11,248 nt of DNA from Clostridia bacterium. GTDB taxonomy: Bacteria > Bacillota > Clostridia > UBA1381. Shown here piece after piece: positions 1-7,430 of the stretch; position 1 is the stretch's first letter; each line of letters starts with the position of its first letter. Where the stretch lies: positions 1 to 11,248 of the forward strand of contig JAFODX010000001.1 of the NCBI GenBank assembly GCA_017380475.1, read 5' to 3'. The notes under the pieces were generated by a model. That model did not search any database. It worked only from the letters and a program-made list of their open reading frames with translations, and was not told where the DNA came from. A program made the position numbers and the translations under genes.

Positions 1-799
1 GAACAAACTCGATTTCATTTGTTTTTGTGTCATATTTAACAGCCAGTGACTCATCCCAGCCCTCCGGTTTCTGAACCCACGGAGCTGCAACGAAGTGGAA
101 GTTTCCCTGACCGTAAAGGATATGTCCGTCCTCGTATTTTTCATAGCAGCCTATGCAGTGGCTGTGCTGACAAAGAACTACGTCTGCACCTGCTCTTACC
201 ATTGCACGGCACATTTTATAAAGTCTTGGTGACGGATAATGACAGTATTCCTTTCCGCCATGGAAAGTTACTATTACTCTGTCATATTCTTTTGCAGCGT
301 CTCGTATATCATCCATTGTGTCATACTCATCAAACATTCTTGCGCCCATTCTGTCGGGAAGTGCAAATGAATACTCTTTTTCACAAACTGCTATAACGCA
401 GATACGCTCGCCGTCCTTTTCAAAGACATAATTCTTTCTTGCGTCCTCGTAGTCAGCACCAAATCCTGTATATCCGATTCCTGTTTCATCGAGCACCTTC
501 ATTGTATCGGTCGCACCCTTTTTGCCGAAATCAAATATGTGGTTGTTGCTGAGACCGCAACAAGTGATTCCTATTTCTCTGATAACATCAGCTGTGCCTC
601 TGCCGGTCTTTAGTGCAGGTCCGATTTTATTTATCTGTTCATCGTGTTCGGTTATTGCACACTCAAGATTCGCAATTGTGAACTCACTCTCACAAAACAA
701 CGATTTCGTATCGTTAAAAAGTGTGTTTATATCTCCGTTCTGAAACAATTCTTCTGTGCTCTGTCTTGGTGATAAATCACCCAATAATAATGTCTTCAT
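1..799 (-). CDS. CapA-family metallophosphatase (partial, 3' end off window)
   Basis: The frame stays open from an ATG at 799 to the left edge, giving 266 residues without the C-terminus. It matches the CapA / poly-gamma-glutamate synthesis family, which has a calcineurin-like metallophosphatase fold. Visible motifs are the N-terminal GD at residues 7-8, NLE at 44-46, SNNHIFD at 84-90, FHGGKEY at 179-185 and QHSH at 211-214, followed by an ILYGQGNF strand at 227-234. These supply the His, Asp and Asn metal ligands expected in the family. No signal peptide or membrane anchor is present, unlike the anchored CapA/PgsA of capsule systems, so a cytoplasmic enzyme is more likely. The substrate cannot be told from the sequence. 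The start is supported by an AAGAAGG Shine-Dalgarno 8 nt upstream. The gene is divergent from the AraC-type regulator at 1104, which may control it (inference). Confidence 0.88.
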   Translation of the reverse strand, partial: MKTLLLGDLSPRQSTEELFQNGDINTLFNDTKSLFCESEFTIANLECAITEHDEQINKIGPALKTGRGTADVIREIGITCCGLSNNHIFDFGKKGATDTMKVLDETGIGYTGFGADYEDARKNYVFEKDGERICVIAVCEKEYSFALPDRMGARMFDEYDTMDDIRDAAKEYDRVIVTFHGGKEYCHYPSPRLYKMCRAMVRAGADVVLCQHSHCIGCYEKYEDGHILYGQGNFHFVAAPWVQKPEGWDESLAVKYDTKTNEIEFV

Positions 800-834
800 T
801 ATACATACCTTCTTCTTTTTTGTTTAAATGATTT

Positions 835-849
835 TGTGTATTTAACACA
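835..849. repeat. Short inverted repeat in capA-like leader
   Basis: TGTGT at 835-839 and ACACA at 845-849 form a perfect 5-bp inverted repeat with a 5-base spacer. It lies just downstream of the predicted capA-like start of transcription (about 854). It could be a half-site pair for a regulator or chance in AT-rich DNA. It does not match the cre or CRP consensus. Confidence 0.3.
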
Positions 850-860
850 TTCTCAATTAT

Positions 861-879
861 ATAATACCAAAAGTATTAT
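861..879. promoter_or_regulatory. Candidate operator (7-bp inverted repeat) over capA-like promoter
   Basis: ATAATAC at 861-867 and GTATTAT at 873-879 are perfect reverse complements separated by CAAAA. The left arm contains the predicted -10 box of the capA-like promoter and the right arm lies in the spacer. A protein bound here would block RNA polymerase. The assignment as an operator is inference. The binding protein is unknown, with the divergent AraC-type regulator as one candidate. Confidence 0.4.
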
Positions 880-889
880 CTGCATTCAA
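861..889 (-). promoter_or_regulatory. Promoter of the capA-like gene
   Basis: Read on the minus strand, TTGAAT (889-884) and TATTAT (866-861) are separated by 17 bp, a good sigma-A-type arrangement. Transcription would start near 854, giving a leader of about 55 nt before the ATG at 799. Confidence 0.6.
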
Positions 890-991
890 GAAAAATTGCA
901 ACCAATGATGGAAAAAATGCACACCCACTGCTTTTATAAACCATTTGTCAGCAACACTTCTATAAATCTATATTCTTGTATTATTTTAATC

Positions 992-1020
992 TTTACAATT
1001 ATAACGCCTTATGCTATAAT
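992..1020 (+). promoter_or_regulatory. Promoter of the araC-like gene
   Basis: TTTACA (992-997) and TATAAT (1015-1020) are separated by exactly 17 bp, and the -10 is extended by an upstream TG at 1012-1013. Transcription would start near 1027, about 77 nt before the start codon at 1104. Confidence 0.7.
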
Positions 1021-1103
1021 AGTAGCATATTATTACACAAAAAGACACATATTATTTTATTATAATCACAGTTTTTTAGTATTATTTTAAGGAGTTTGAT
1101 TTT

Positions 1104-1862
1104 ATGCAAAGCAATCTCATCAAAGAACTGACTCACTACTGTAACATTGCAGTTGATTCCTCCGCAGCGTTGCCGGAAGAAACCATTGATTTTTATGATT
1201 TTACACTTATCCTAAACGGGACTATGACGTTTTACTCGGACGGTCAAAAAATCGTTCTCAAAAAAGACGATGCCGTTTTATTGCGTCCGGGCACTGTCTG
1301 CTCCCGTGAGAAAGGCGTATCACCCGTTCACTATGTGAGTTTTAATTTTATTACCGAACCGGGAACGGAAATCCCATTAAAAACGTATATAAAAAAATGC
1401 GTATCAGGCGATATAAAAAAAATACTGTCTGTATTCCCGCAAAACCATTTATCGTCGAAATTCTACTCAAAAGAAAAATGCCACAACGTTCTTAACCTCA
1501 TTCTGCTTGAACTTCTGTCGGCAGAAGAAACAATCAGTACAAACAGTCATGTTTTAAAAATCCTCAGATACATCGACGAGCATCTGACAGAAAAACTTTC
1601 ACTAGAATCCATTGCTCAGAACATACATCTTTCAAAAGAATATACCTCTACCATTTTCAGACTGGAAACCGGAGTACAGCTTATGCACTATATAAATGAG
1701 CAGAAATCATTACTTGCGAGGGAATTGATTATTAACAACGAAATGTCTCTTAATTCAATCTCGGAGCATCTCGGTTTTGAAAGCTATGACTATTTCTCAA
1801 AAATATTCAAAAAGCACATAGGCTCTTCGCCGTCAAAACTAAAAAAGAACAGCCTTATTTAG
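1104..1862 (+). CDS. AraC-family transcriptional regulator
   Basis: This 252-residue protein has the standard AraC/XylS two-part layout. The N-terminal half (about residues 25-85) is a beta-rich cupin-like sensor region, with LILNGTMTFYSDGQ and a downstream LLRPGTVC strand typical of AraC ligand-binding domains. The C-terminal 100 residues (about 148-248) form the double helix-turn-helix DNA-binding domain: first HTH around 166-188 (LSLESIAQNIHLSKEY), second around 215-238 (SLNSISEHLGF, then YDYFSKIFKKHIG). The ligand is probably a sugar or small metabolite, but this cannot be seen. The start is supported by AAGGAG at 1089-1094, 9 nt upstream. Nearby targets could be the divergent capA-like gene or its own promoter. 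The gene ends at the terminator at 1870-1903. Confidence 0.93.
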   Translation: MQSNLIKELTHYCNIAVDSSAALPEETIDFYDFTLILNGTMTFYSDGQKIVLKKDDAVLLRPGTVCSREKGVSPVHYVSFNFITEPGTEIPLKTYIKKCVSGDIKKILSVFPQNHLSSKFYSKEKCHNVLNLILLELLSAEETISTNSHVLKILRYIDEHLTEKLSLESIAQNIHLSKEYTSTIFRLETGVQLMHYINEQKSLLARELIINNEMSLNSISEHLGFESYDYFSKIFKKHIGSSPSKLKKNSLI

Positions 1863-1863
1863 C

Positions 1864-1903
1864 AAAAAAGAATCCGCCCATTAAAGAGCGGATTCCCTTT
1901 TTT
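1864..1903. terminator. Bidirectional rho-independent terminator (araC-like / trmB)
   Basis: GAATCCGC at 1870-1877 pairs with GCGGATTC at 1888-1895 across a 10-base loop. An A-tract (1864-1869) precedes it and a T-tract (1898-1903) follows, so it can terminate transcription on both strands. It lies between the convergent ends of the araC-like gene and the coaBC-trmB operon, and its T-tract overlaps the trmB stop codon. Confidence 0.9.
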
Positions 1904-2537
1904 AAAATGTCGCTTCAAGTCTGTATATCGGTTGTCCGAGGTCAATAAACCTTTGTTCATATTCGGTTATGACATTACCCTCAAAGCCGGAATCGTGCAA
2001 ATCGAGCGTAATGTTCTGCAGTTTAAACCCTTCGGCACAAAATGAATTGAGCGAAAACTCAAACAGTTTGCGGTTATCAGTCTTAAACCATATATAACTG
2101 CCACTGTTAAGCACTTTTTTGTATCTGTCAAGAAAGTTTTTATGAGTAAGACGGCGTTTTGCCTGCTTGCTCTTTTTCCATGGGTCGGAGAAATTGAGGT
2201 ATATTCTCTCTATCTCGCCTTTTTCAAAAAAGTCCTCAATCCGTTCTGCATCAAGGTCCATAAACAGTACATTTCCGACCTCGTTCTCTATCGCCTTTTC
2301 CATCGCCATAACGATAACGTCTTCGACCTTTTCAATCGCAATAAAGTTTACGTCTGGGTACATTTTTGCCATACCCACAACAAAGCTTCCCTTTCCGCAA
2401 CCGATTTCAACGTGTATGGGGTTATCGTTACCAAAAACCTCACTCCACTTACCCTTATGCGCTTCGGGGTCTGTTATTCTGATATCACCGCACCGTTCAA
2501 TTCTTGCGGCACAGTTCTTCTTTTTTCTCATTCGCAT
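1902..2537 (-). CDS. trmB: tRNA (guanine-N7-)-methyltransferase
   Basis: TrmB methylates G46 in the variable loop of tRNAs to m7G, using S-adenosylmethionine. The 211-residue length fits the bacterial family. The SAM-binding motif is VEIGCGKGSF (43-52), followed by an acidic IAIEK (67-71). The family signature NFSDPW is at 115-120 with KRRLTHKNFL after it, then KTDN at 152-155 and the C-terminal TEYE at 191-194. The usual Pro after DPW is Lys here, a mild variation. The first ATG, at 2537, overlaps the coaBC stop codon by one base and has AAAGGAG 10 nt upstream. A second ATG two codons later is possible but too far from the Shine-Dalgarno. This is the last gene of the operon, so translational coupling to coaBC is likely. 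Confidence 0.96.
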   Translation of the reverse strand: MRMRKKKNCAARIERCGDIRITDPEAHKGKWSEVFGNDNPIHVEIGCGKGSFVVGMAKMYPDVNFIAIEKVEDVIVMAMEKAIENEVGNVLFMDLDAERIEDFFEKGEIERIYLNFSDPWKKSKQAKRRLTHKNFLDRYKKVLNSGSYIWFKTDNRKLFEFSLNSFCAEGFKLQNITLDLHDSGFEGNVITEYEQRFIDLGQPIYRLEATF

Positions 2538-3733
2538 TATGCGTTTTCTCCTTTGATTATTCTGTCAAGTATTGCATTTGCACACTCAAATTTTGAAAGT
2601 TTCGGGAGCTTTTCTGCTCCGTCCTTTGTTATGAGCGTTATTATGTTTGTACCAACACCAAACCCTGCACCATCGTCAGTAAGCGAGTTTGCACAAATCA
2701 TATCAGAATTTTTAGATTCGAGCTTTTTTGCCGAATTTTCAAGCAGGTTCTCTGTTTCCATTGAAAAACCGCATACAAACTGTCCCTGTTTTTTGGTTTC
2801 GCCAAGCGTTTTCAGAATGTCCTTTGTCCGTACAAGCTCAATCACACTGTCGCCGTCGGATTTCTTTATTTTCTGTTCTGCAATGGTTTTTGGTGTATAA
2901 TCTGCCACAGCCGCCGCCTTTATTATTATATCGCAGTCGGGTGCGTGCTTTGTTACGGCATTATACATATCCTCCGCAGATACAACATCAACCGTATCAA
3001 CAAACATCGGTGCATCAACTTCCGTAGCACCTTTTACAAGCACTACATCAGCGCCTCTGTACATTGCCGCACGTGCTATTTCTATGCCCATTCTACCCGT
3101 CGAATGGTTTGTTATAAACCGAACCGGGTCAATCGCCTCACGGGTCGCACCGGCAGTTACAAGCACACGCTTGCCCGCCATATCCTTCTCGTGGCTGACC
3201 TCACGCAGAATATATTCAAGAAGAACTTCTTCGTCAGGCATTCTGCCATCACCCATATCCCCGTTTGCAAGCATACCGTGGTCGGGTGTAACTATCATAT
3301 ACCCGAATCGGCTGAGCTTTTCTATATTATCCTGAACAATCGGGTTATGGTACATATTATGATTCATTGCAGGTGCGATGATTTTAGTACACGGACACGC
3401 CATAACTGTAGTTGTGAGCATATCGTCCGCAATACCGTTTGCAATCTTTCCTATTACGTTTGCAGTTGCGGGAGCAATCATAACCACATCTGCCTGCTTT
3501 GCAATGGCAACGTGTTCTACACTGTACTGAAAATTACGGTCGAATGTATCAACAAGGCACTTATTCTGTGTGAGTGTTTCAAATGCATACGGATTTATAA
3601 AATTCTCCGCATTCTTTGTCATCAGAACGTGAACGTTTGCACCGAGTTTTTTTAGCATACGTGCAAGATTTGCAATCTTATACGCCGCAACCGAGCCGGT
3701 AACGCCGAGCACTACTGTTTTTCCGTTAAGCAT
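2537..3733 (-). CDS. coaBC: Bifunctional phosphopantothenoylcysteine decarboxylase / phosphopantothenate-cysteine ligase
   Basis: CoaBC carries out two successive steps of coenzyme A synthesis: ligation of cysteine to 4'-phosphopantothenate, then FMN-dependent decarboxylation to 4'-phosphopantetheine. The 398-residue length is normal for the fusion. The CoaC half has GVTGSVAAYK (10-19), the catalytic His in SVEHVA (H74), APATANVIGKIANGIADD (87-104) and PAMNHNMY (121-128). The CoaB half has VTAGATREAIDPVRFITNHS (192-211), AAAVADY (273-279), KIKK (288-291) and CANS (347-350). The substrate flap reads ANGDMGDGRM (156-165), so Asn157 replaces the cysteine (Cys158 in E. coli Dfp) usually found there. 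The start at 3733 is preferred because AAAGGA lies 8 nt upstream and the conserved N-terminus begins here. It sits 4 nt after the upstream stop codon. Confidence 0.96.
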   Translation of the reverse strand: MLNGKTVVLGVTGSVAAYKIANLARMLKKLGANVHVLMTKNAENFINPYAFETLTQNKCLVDTFDRNFQYSVEHVAIAKQADVVMIAPATANVIGKIANGIADDMLTTTVMACPCTKIIAPAMNHNMYHNPIVQDNIEKLSRFGYMIVTPDHGMLANGDMGDGRMPDEEVLLEYILREVSHEKDMAGKRVLVTAGATREAIDPVRFITNHSTGRMGIEIARAAMYRGADVVLVKGATEVDAPMFVDTVDVVSAEDMYNAVTKHAPDCDIIIKAAAVADYTPKTIAEQKIKKSDGDSVIELVRTKDILKTLGETKKQGQFVCGFSMETENLLENSAKKLESKNSDMICANSLTDDGAGFGVGTNIITLITKDGAEKLPKLSKFECANAILDRIIKGENA

Positions 3734-3737
3734 ATTA

Positions 3738-4610
3738 TCAGTCCTTTCTGTACCATCTGCCGGTAATACCGCACGGCAGAACAAGTCCGTTAGATTCTAT
3801 CGGCAGGCCTATCTCGTCTGCATCAAATTCACCGCCGAATTTCTTCTGTGCTGTAACCGTCATTACGTTTTTCAATACCGTTGCCGAAAGTCCGGTTGTG
3901 TATGAGTTTATGAGCAAAAACAACGGATTATCCGAAAGTATTTCCATACAGTCGCAGATAAGCGGATATAGTGCATCTTCTATCTTCCACATCTCGCCTG
4001 ACGGGCCTCTGCCGTATGAGGGCGGGTCCATTATGATTCCGTCGTATTTGTTACCTCTGCGAATTTCACGCTTTACAAACTTAACAACATCATCAACTAT
4101 ATAACGCACTTTTGCATCGCCAAGCCCTGATGAAATAACATTTTCTTTTGCCCAGGTAACAATACCTTTTGATGCATCAACGTGGCACACCTCTGCGCCT
4201 GCTGCTAATGCACTGACCGTCGCACCGCCTGTATATGCGAAAAGATTAAGCACCTTTACGGGACGGTTTGCAGACTTTATAAGGTCTGATATAAAGTCCC
4301 AGTTAACCGCCTGTTCAGGGAAAAGTCCCGTATGTTTAAACCCTGTCGGACGTACATTGAACACAAGGTCACGGTATTTTATCTGCCATTTATCCGGGAT
4401 TGATTTATTGAACACCTGCCAGCTTCCGCCGCCTTTGTTTGAACGGTGATACCACGCATCAACCTTGTTCCAGCGGTTGATATCTGACTTGTCATCCCAT
4501 ACTGCAATCGGGTCGGGACGGCGGAGGAGATATTTACCCCAGTATTCAAGCTTTTCACCGCCTGATGCATCCACTATTCTGTAGTCTTCCCATTTATCGG
4601 ATAAGTACAT
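3738..4610 (-). CDS. RlmI/RlmK-like class I SAM-dependent methyltransferase
   Basis: This 290-residue protein resembles the RlmI/RlmK (COG1092) group of 23S rRNA methyltransferases. It has an N-terminal strand-rich segment without a recognisable PUA domain, then the linker KHTGLFPEQAVNWDFI (92-107). The catalytic domain follows: SAM motif I VLNLFAYTGGAT (120-131), VDASKGIVTWAKEN (144-157), VDD at 172-174, and the catalytic-loop motif IV MDPPSYGRG (194-202). The DPPSYGRG motif fits base methylation of RNA. The exact target is not known for this PUA-less group, so no gene symbol is given. The start has AGGAG 7 nt upstream. It lies 35 nt after the HAD hydrolase gene and 4 nt before coaBC, within the same operon. 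Confidence 0.88.
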   Translation of the reverse strand: MYLSDKWEDYRIVDASGGEKLEYWGKYLLRRPDPIAVWDDKSDINRWNKVDAWYHRSNKGGGSWQVFNKSIPDKWQIKYRDLVFNVRPTGFKHTGLFPEQAVNWDFISDLIKSANRPVKVLNLFAYTGGATVSALAAGAEVCHVDASKGIVTWAKENVISSGLGDAKVRYIVDDVVKFVKREIRRGNKYDGIIMDPPSYGRGPSGEMWKIEDALYPLICDCMEILSDNPLFLLINSYTTGLSATVLKNVMTVTAQKKFGGEFDADEIGLPIESNGLVLPCGITGRWYRKD

Positions 4611-4645
4611 AATTTTACTCCTATCTTATAAGTTTTAAAGTCGCT

Positions 4646-5290
4646 TTATATATCAAGCAACTCGCAAAAATCTTTTATGTAATAATCAGAAACACTCTTT
4701 ATTTCATCGGTATATTCTTCTGACGACTTATCATAAACACCGCAAACCTTCATACCTGCAAGTACTGCGGTTTTATCAGCGTTATAATTATCATCAAGAA
4801 ACAGTATTTCATCAATCGGCTTACCGATTTTCTCCGATGCCATTCTGTAGATTTCTTTATCTGCCTTTGTTGTCGCAAAATCATCGCAGGACCATACATT
4901 CGTAAAAATATCGAATATCCCCAGTCTTTTAAGACACACATCAAGAACTGAATGAGGGCTCGCAGTTAAAACATTAAGGTCTGCACCCGCTTCCTTAAGT
5001 TTCTTAAGTGTATCAATCACTGTAGCTTTTGCCTGAATTTTATACGCATATTCATCATAGGCATATTGGTTCATAAGCTTTAAAATATCTTCTTCACGTA
5101 CCGCAAGTCCAAGCTGTTCTATGTAATATTTTGCTGTACCCTGATATCCTAACGGGGTAATGATTTTTATAATATCATCTTCATAATCAATCCCGTTTTC
5201 GTCAAGGATACGCAACATAACCGATATAAACGACGGCATAGAGTCTACCAGTGTACCGTCAAAATCGAATAAATACGCCGAAAATTTCAT
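4646..5290 (-). CDS. HAD-superfamily hydrolase (phosphoglycolate phosphatase-like)
   Basis: This 214-residue protein carries all four HAD motifs. Motif I is DFDGTLVDS (9-17; nucleophile D9, acid/base D11). Motif II is the Thr of VLTAS (T109). Motif III is the Lys of KADKEIY (K142 or K145). Motif IV is FLDDN (164-168). The helical insert between motif I and motif II (about 18-85) is a type C1 cap, as in phosphoglycolate phosphatase and beta-phosphoglucomutase relatives. It is probably a cytoplasmic phosphatase acting on a small phosphorylated metabolite, with no visible clue to which. AAAGGG lies about 8 nt before the ATG and the topB stop lies 15 nt upstream, so translation may be coupled to topB. 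Confidence 0.9.
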   Translation of the reverse strand: MKFSAYLFDFDGTLVDSMPSFISVMLRILDENGIDYEDDIIKIITPLGYQGTAKYYIEQLGLAVREEDILKLMNQYAYDEYAYKIQAKATVIDTLKKLKEAGADLNVLTASPHSVLDVCLKRLGIFDIFTNVWSCDDFATTKADKEIYRMASEKIGKPIDEILFLDDNYNADKTAVLAGMKVCGVYDKSSEEYTDEIKSVSDYYIKDFCELLDI

Positions 5291-5305
5291 TTTGTGTTCC
5301 CTTTC

Positions 5306-7414
5306 TCAGTCGTTGAAATCGAATACGGCTCTGCCATTCTCCAACTTCAAAAATGCCTGAAACGTTTTTCCGCTTTTCGGCGAAACGAATCCGTCAATCT
5401 TATAGCTTCTTCCTGTTTCGAGCATTTTTTCTACATTTGCTTTTGATATGACCCTTGAACAAATAACATTGTTTATGCCGAATTTACAGCTGTTTTCTTT
5501 GTACCCTGAACAGCCGTAACCAAAGCTTGTCCTGATAACGTCCGCACCGCACATCGGGCATTTGCCGATTATATCGCCGATGAATCCGTCATCGGTATCA
5601 AATTCGGGCGGAAGATTACGCTTTGCAAAAACGGTGCTGATTTCGTTTTTGGCGATTGCAATACTGTCATCTATCGAAAACTCACCCTTAAACACCTTTT
5701 TAAGCGCTTTGCCGACCTCTGCCGTTTTGTATTTATCCATACTTATATTCATACGGATAAGTGATTCTATCAGATTTTCACCGTCGGGCAGAATTTTATA
5801 TACGTCTTTTTTGAGTTCAATATATCCGCTCTTTTTCGCATTGTCAATTATGCCTGTTCGTGTTGCCTCAGTACCAAGCTCAAGTCCTTCAAATATTGCT
5901 CTGTATTCCTCTTCGTCGTTTTCTTCCTCCGAGGCTTTTTTCTTGTCCTCCTTGAACGGGTTCTTGAGGTAGTTGTTAAGAGTTTCTATTGTATAGTGTT
6001 TTGGCGGTTGGGTTTCTTTCTCGGTCGGTTTAAAGTCAACATTAATCTTGTCGCCCTTTTCAAGGTTCGGCAAAATTTTATCCTTTTTGGAATAATCGTC
6101 ATACTTTGTCCAGCCTGGTTCACGTATAACCGTACCCTTTAGAGTAAACTCCTCAAATCCGCCGACATCTATTTTTATTTCCGTCTTCTCCGTCACACAT
6201 TCTTCTGAACAGAATACAGCAACAAACCTGCGCATAATGGTAGAATAAACAGTAAATTCATCAGGTGAAAGGTCTGTTTTCTTCGGGATTTTGTATGTCG
6301 GGGTCAGTGCCGAGTGTGATTCTATTTTTGAATCGTCGAAAATTGTCTTTGCATCCCTGAACTTAACGGGATAGCCGATTTTTGAAACTGATGTAAGTAT
6401 TGTTTTTATCTTGTCTTTTTCTGCCGTTGCAAGATACTCCGAGTTTGTTCTCGGATATGTCACAAAGCCTTTTTCATACAGGTCCTGAACTATTTTCAGA
6501 CTTTGTTCCATTGACATTTTATACTTCTTGCCCAGTACGTTCTGTAATTTCGTAAGTGAATAGAGCTTGCCCGGTTTTAAGGAGTCTTTCTTTTTCTTTT
6601 TTGCTGTAACCACGGCATCTGATGCGTTGTACTTATCACACAGTTCCTGTGCCTTGTTAAGCTCATTCTTATCAAACTTTTCCTTACTTGTAAGCTCAAT
6701 TTCCTCGCCATTTGTGACAGCCTTGCTCACAATACCGTAATATATCTCAGGCTTGAAATTGCGAATTGCCATATCACGGTCATAGATAGCCTTTACAATC
6801 GGCACAATAACTCTGCCCACCCTTAAAAGCTTGCCGTTTTTAAGAGTTGCAAAGCGTGTCAGGTTAACACCGTAAAGCCAGTCGATATATGTACGTGCAT
6901 AACCTTCGTTTGCAAGGTTTTCGTATTCTGATTCATCCTTCATTTCAGACAACGCCTGACGTATGGTTTCGGGTGTCTGGTCAGGAAGCCACAAACGCTT
7001 GAACGGCTTGCCGTTTGCGTTCGCCTCTTCGACGCATATTCTGATGATTATTTCACCCTCACGGTCTGCATCGCCTGCGTTTATTATCATATCAACATCA
7101 TCACGGTTGATGAGTGCTTTTATTGTTTCGAACTGTTTTTTTACACCTGAATCAACCTGTTTTGTTGATGGGCTCTTTTTAAGCTCGAACACAAACTTTT
7201 CAGGGAAACACGGAATATTTTTTATCGACCATCGGTTTGTCCCGTCGGGATTCGGGGAATAGTATTCGATATCAGCCAACGAAAACAAATGGCCGAAAAC
7301 CCATGTAAGTATGTATTCTCCGCCGATAAAATATCCGTCAGCTTTTCTCATATTGCCGATACTTGCCGCAATATTACGGGCAAGACTCGGTTTTTCTGCG
7401 ATTATAACTTTTAT
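5306..7414 (-). CDS. topB: Type IA DNA topoisomerase (topoisomerase III), with apparent ATA start
   Basis: Topoisomerase III relaxes and decatenates DNA through a transient 5'-phosphotyrosine link. Numbered from the proposed start at 7414, the 702-residue protein shows the Toprim motif IIAEKPSLARNIA (4-16, catalytic E7), GHLFSL (41-46) and DADREGE (115-121). The active-site region is GFVTYPRTNSEYL (316-328), with Y320 as the nucleophile. LGTEATRTGII (513-523) follows. A C-terminal zinc-finger-like segment has Cys at 619, 622, 635 and 643. No ATG, GTG, TTG or CTG occurs in frame between the upstream stop codon (just before 7439) and an ATG at 7351. Starting at 7351 would delete the whole E7 motif. 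An AAAAGGGG Shine-Dalgarno (7430-7423) lies 8 nt before ATA at 7414, and the peptide from there matches the usual MKVIIAEKPS N-terminus. A lysine/glutamate-rich insert lies at about 489-503. The gene follows the dehydrogenase gene with a 14-nt gap. Confidence 0.9.
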   Translation of the reverse strand: MKVIIAEKPSLARNIAASIGNMRKADGYFIGGEYILTWVFGHLFSLADIEYYSPNPDGTNRWSIKNIPCFPEKFVFELKKSPSTKQVDSGVKKQFETIKALINRDDVDMIINAGDADREGEIIIRICVEEANANGKPFKRLWLPDQTPETIRQALSEMKDESEYENLANEGYARTYIDWLYGVNLTRFATLKNGKLLRVGRVIVPIVKAIYDRDMAIRNFKPEIYYGIVSKAVTNGEEIELTSKEKFDKNELNKAQELCDKYNASDAVVTAKKKKKDSLKPGKLYSLTKLQNVLGKKYKMSMEQSLKIVQDLYEKGFVTYPRTNSEYLATAEKDKIKTILTSVSKIGYPVKFRDAKTIFDDSKIESHSALTPTYKIPKKTDLSPDEFTVYSTIMRRFVAVFCSEECVTEKTEIKIDVGGFEEFTLKGTVIREPGWTKYDDYSKKDKILPNLEKGDKINVDFKPTEKETQPPKHYTIETLNNYLKNPFKEDKKKASEEENDEEEYRAIFEGLELGTEATRTGIIDNAKKSGYIELKKDVYKILPDGENLIESLIRMNISMDKYKTAEVGKALKKVFKGEFSIDDSIAIAKNEISTVFAKRNLPPEFDTDDGFIGDIIGKCPMCGADVIRTSFGYGCSGYKENSCKFGINNVICSRVISKANVEKMLETGRSYKIDGFVSPKSGKTFQAFLKLENGRAVFDFND

Positions 7415-7422
7415 ATCAATTT

Positions 7423-7430
7423 CCCCTTTT
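7423..7430 (-). promoter_or_regulatory. Shine-Dalgarno that points to the ATA start of topB
   Basis: On the minus strand AAAAGGGG ends 8 nt before the ATA at 7414-7412. It is only 2 nt from an in-frame ATT at 7420, which is too close. It overlaps the last base pairs of the dehydrogenase stop codon (7431-7429). This spacing is the main reason for choosing ATA. Confidence 0.65.

Larger units (their letters stand above)
800..1103. other. AT-rich divergent intergenic region
   Basis: This 304-base gap separates the divergent capA-like and araC-like genes. It is strongly AT-rich and holds one good promoter on each strand, two short inverted repeats on the capA side, and the Shine-Dalgarno sequences of both genes. 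No RNA gene, riboswitch-like fold or credible small protein gene was seen. The roughly 77-nt leader of the araC-like gene (about 1027-1103) shows no strong stem-loop. Confidence 0.7.

Noticed and set aside
46..743. Plus-strand open frames near the left edge
   Set aside because: They are antisense to the capA-like gene, whose conserved motifs show that the minus strand is coding.
836..1090. Open plus-strand frame of 84 codons between the divergent genes
   Set aside because: It lies in AT-rich promoter DNA across both promoters, has no Shine-Dalgarno and a random-looking composition.
2142..2900. Plus-strand open frame of 252 codons
   Set aside because: It is antisense to trmB and coaBC, both clearly coding. 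No family resemblance or ribosome binding site.
2945..3655. Plus-strand open frame of 236 codons, rich in Cys, His and Arg
   Set aside because: It is the antisense shadow of coaBC. The odd composition comes from the complementary codons and not from a zinc-binding protein.
2537..3784. Longer coaBC starting at 3784
   Set aside because: The 17 extra residues overlap the end of the methyltransferase gene and resemble no CoaBC N-terminus. The ATG at 3733 has a well-placed Shine-Dalgarno.
5306..7351. ATG at 7351 as the topB start
   Set aside because: It would remove the conserved Toprim peptide with catalytic Glu7. No Shine-Dalgarno precedes it, while a good one precedes the ATA at 7414.
7417..7419. 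TTG at 7419-7417 as the topB start
   Set aside because: It is in a different frame from topB and meets TAA after two codons.
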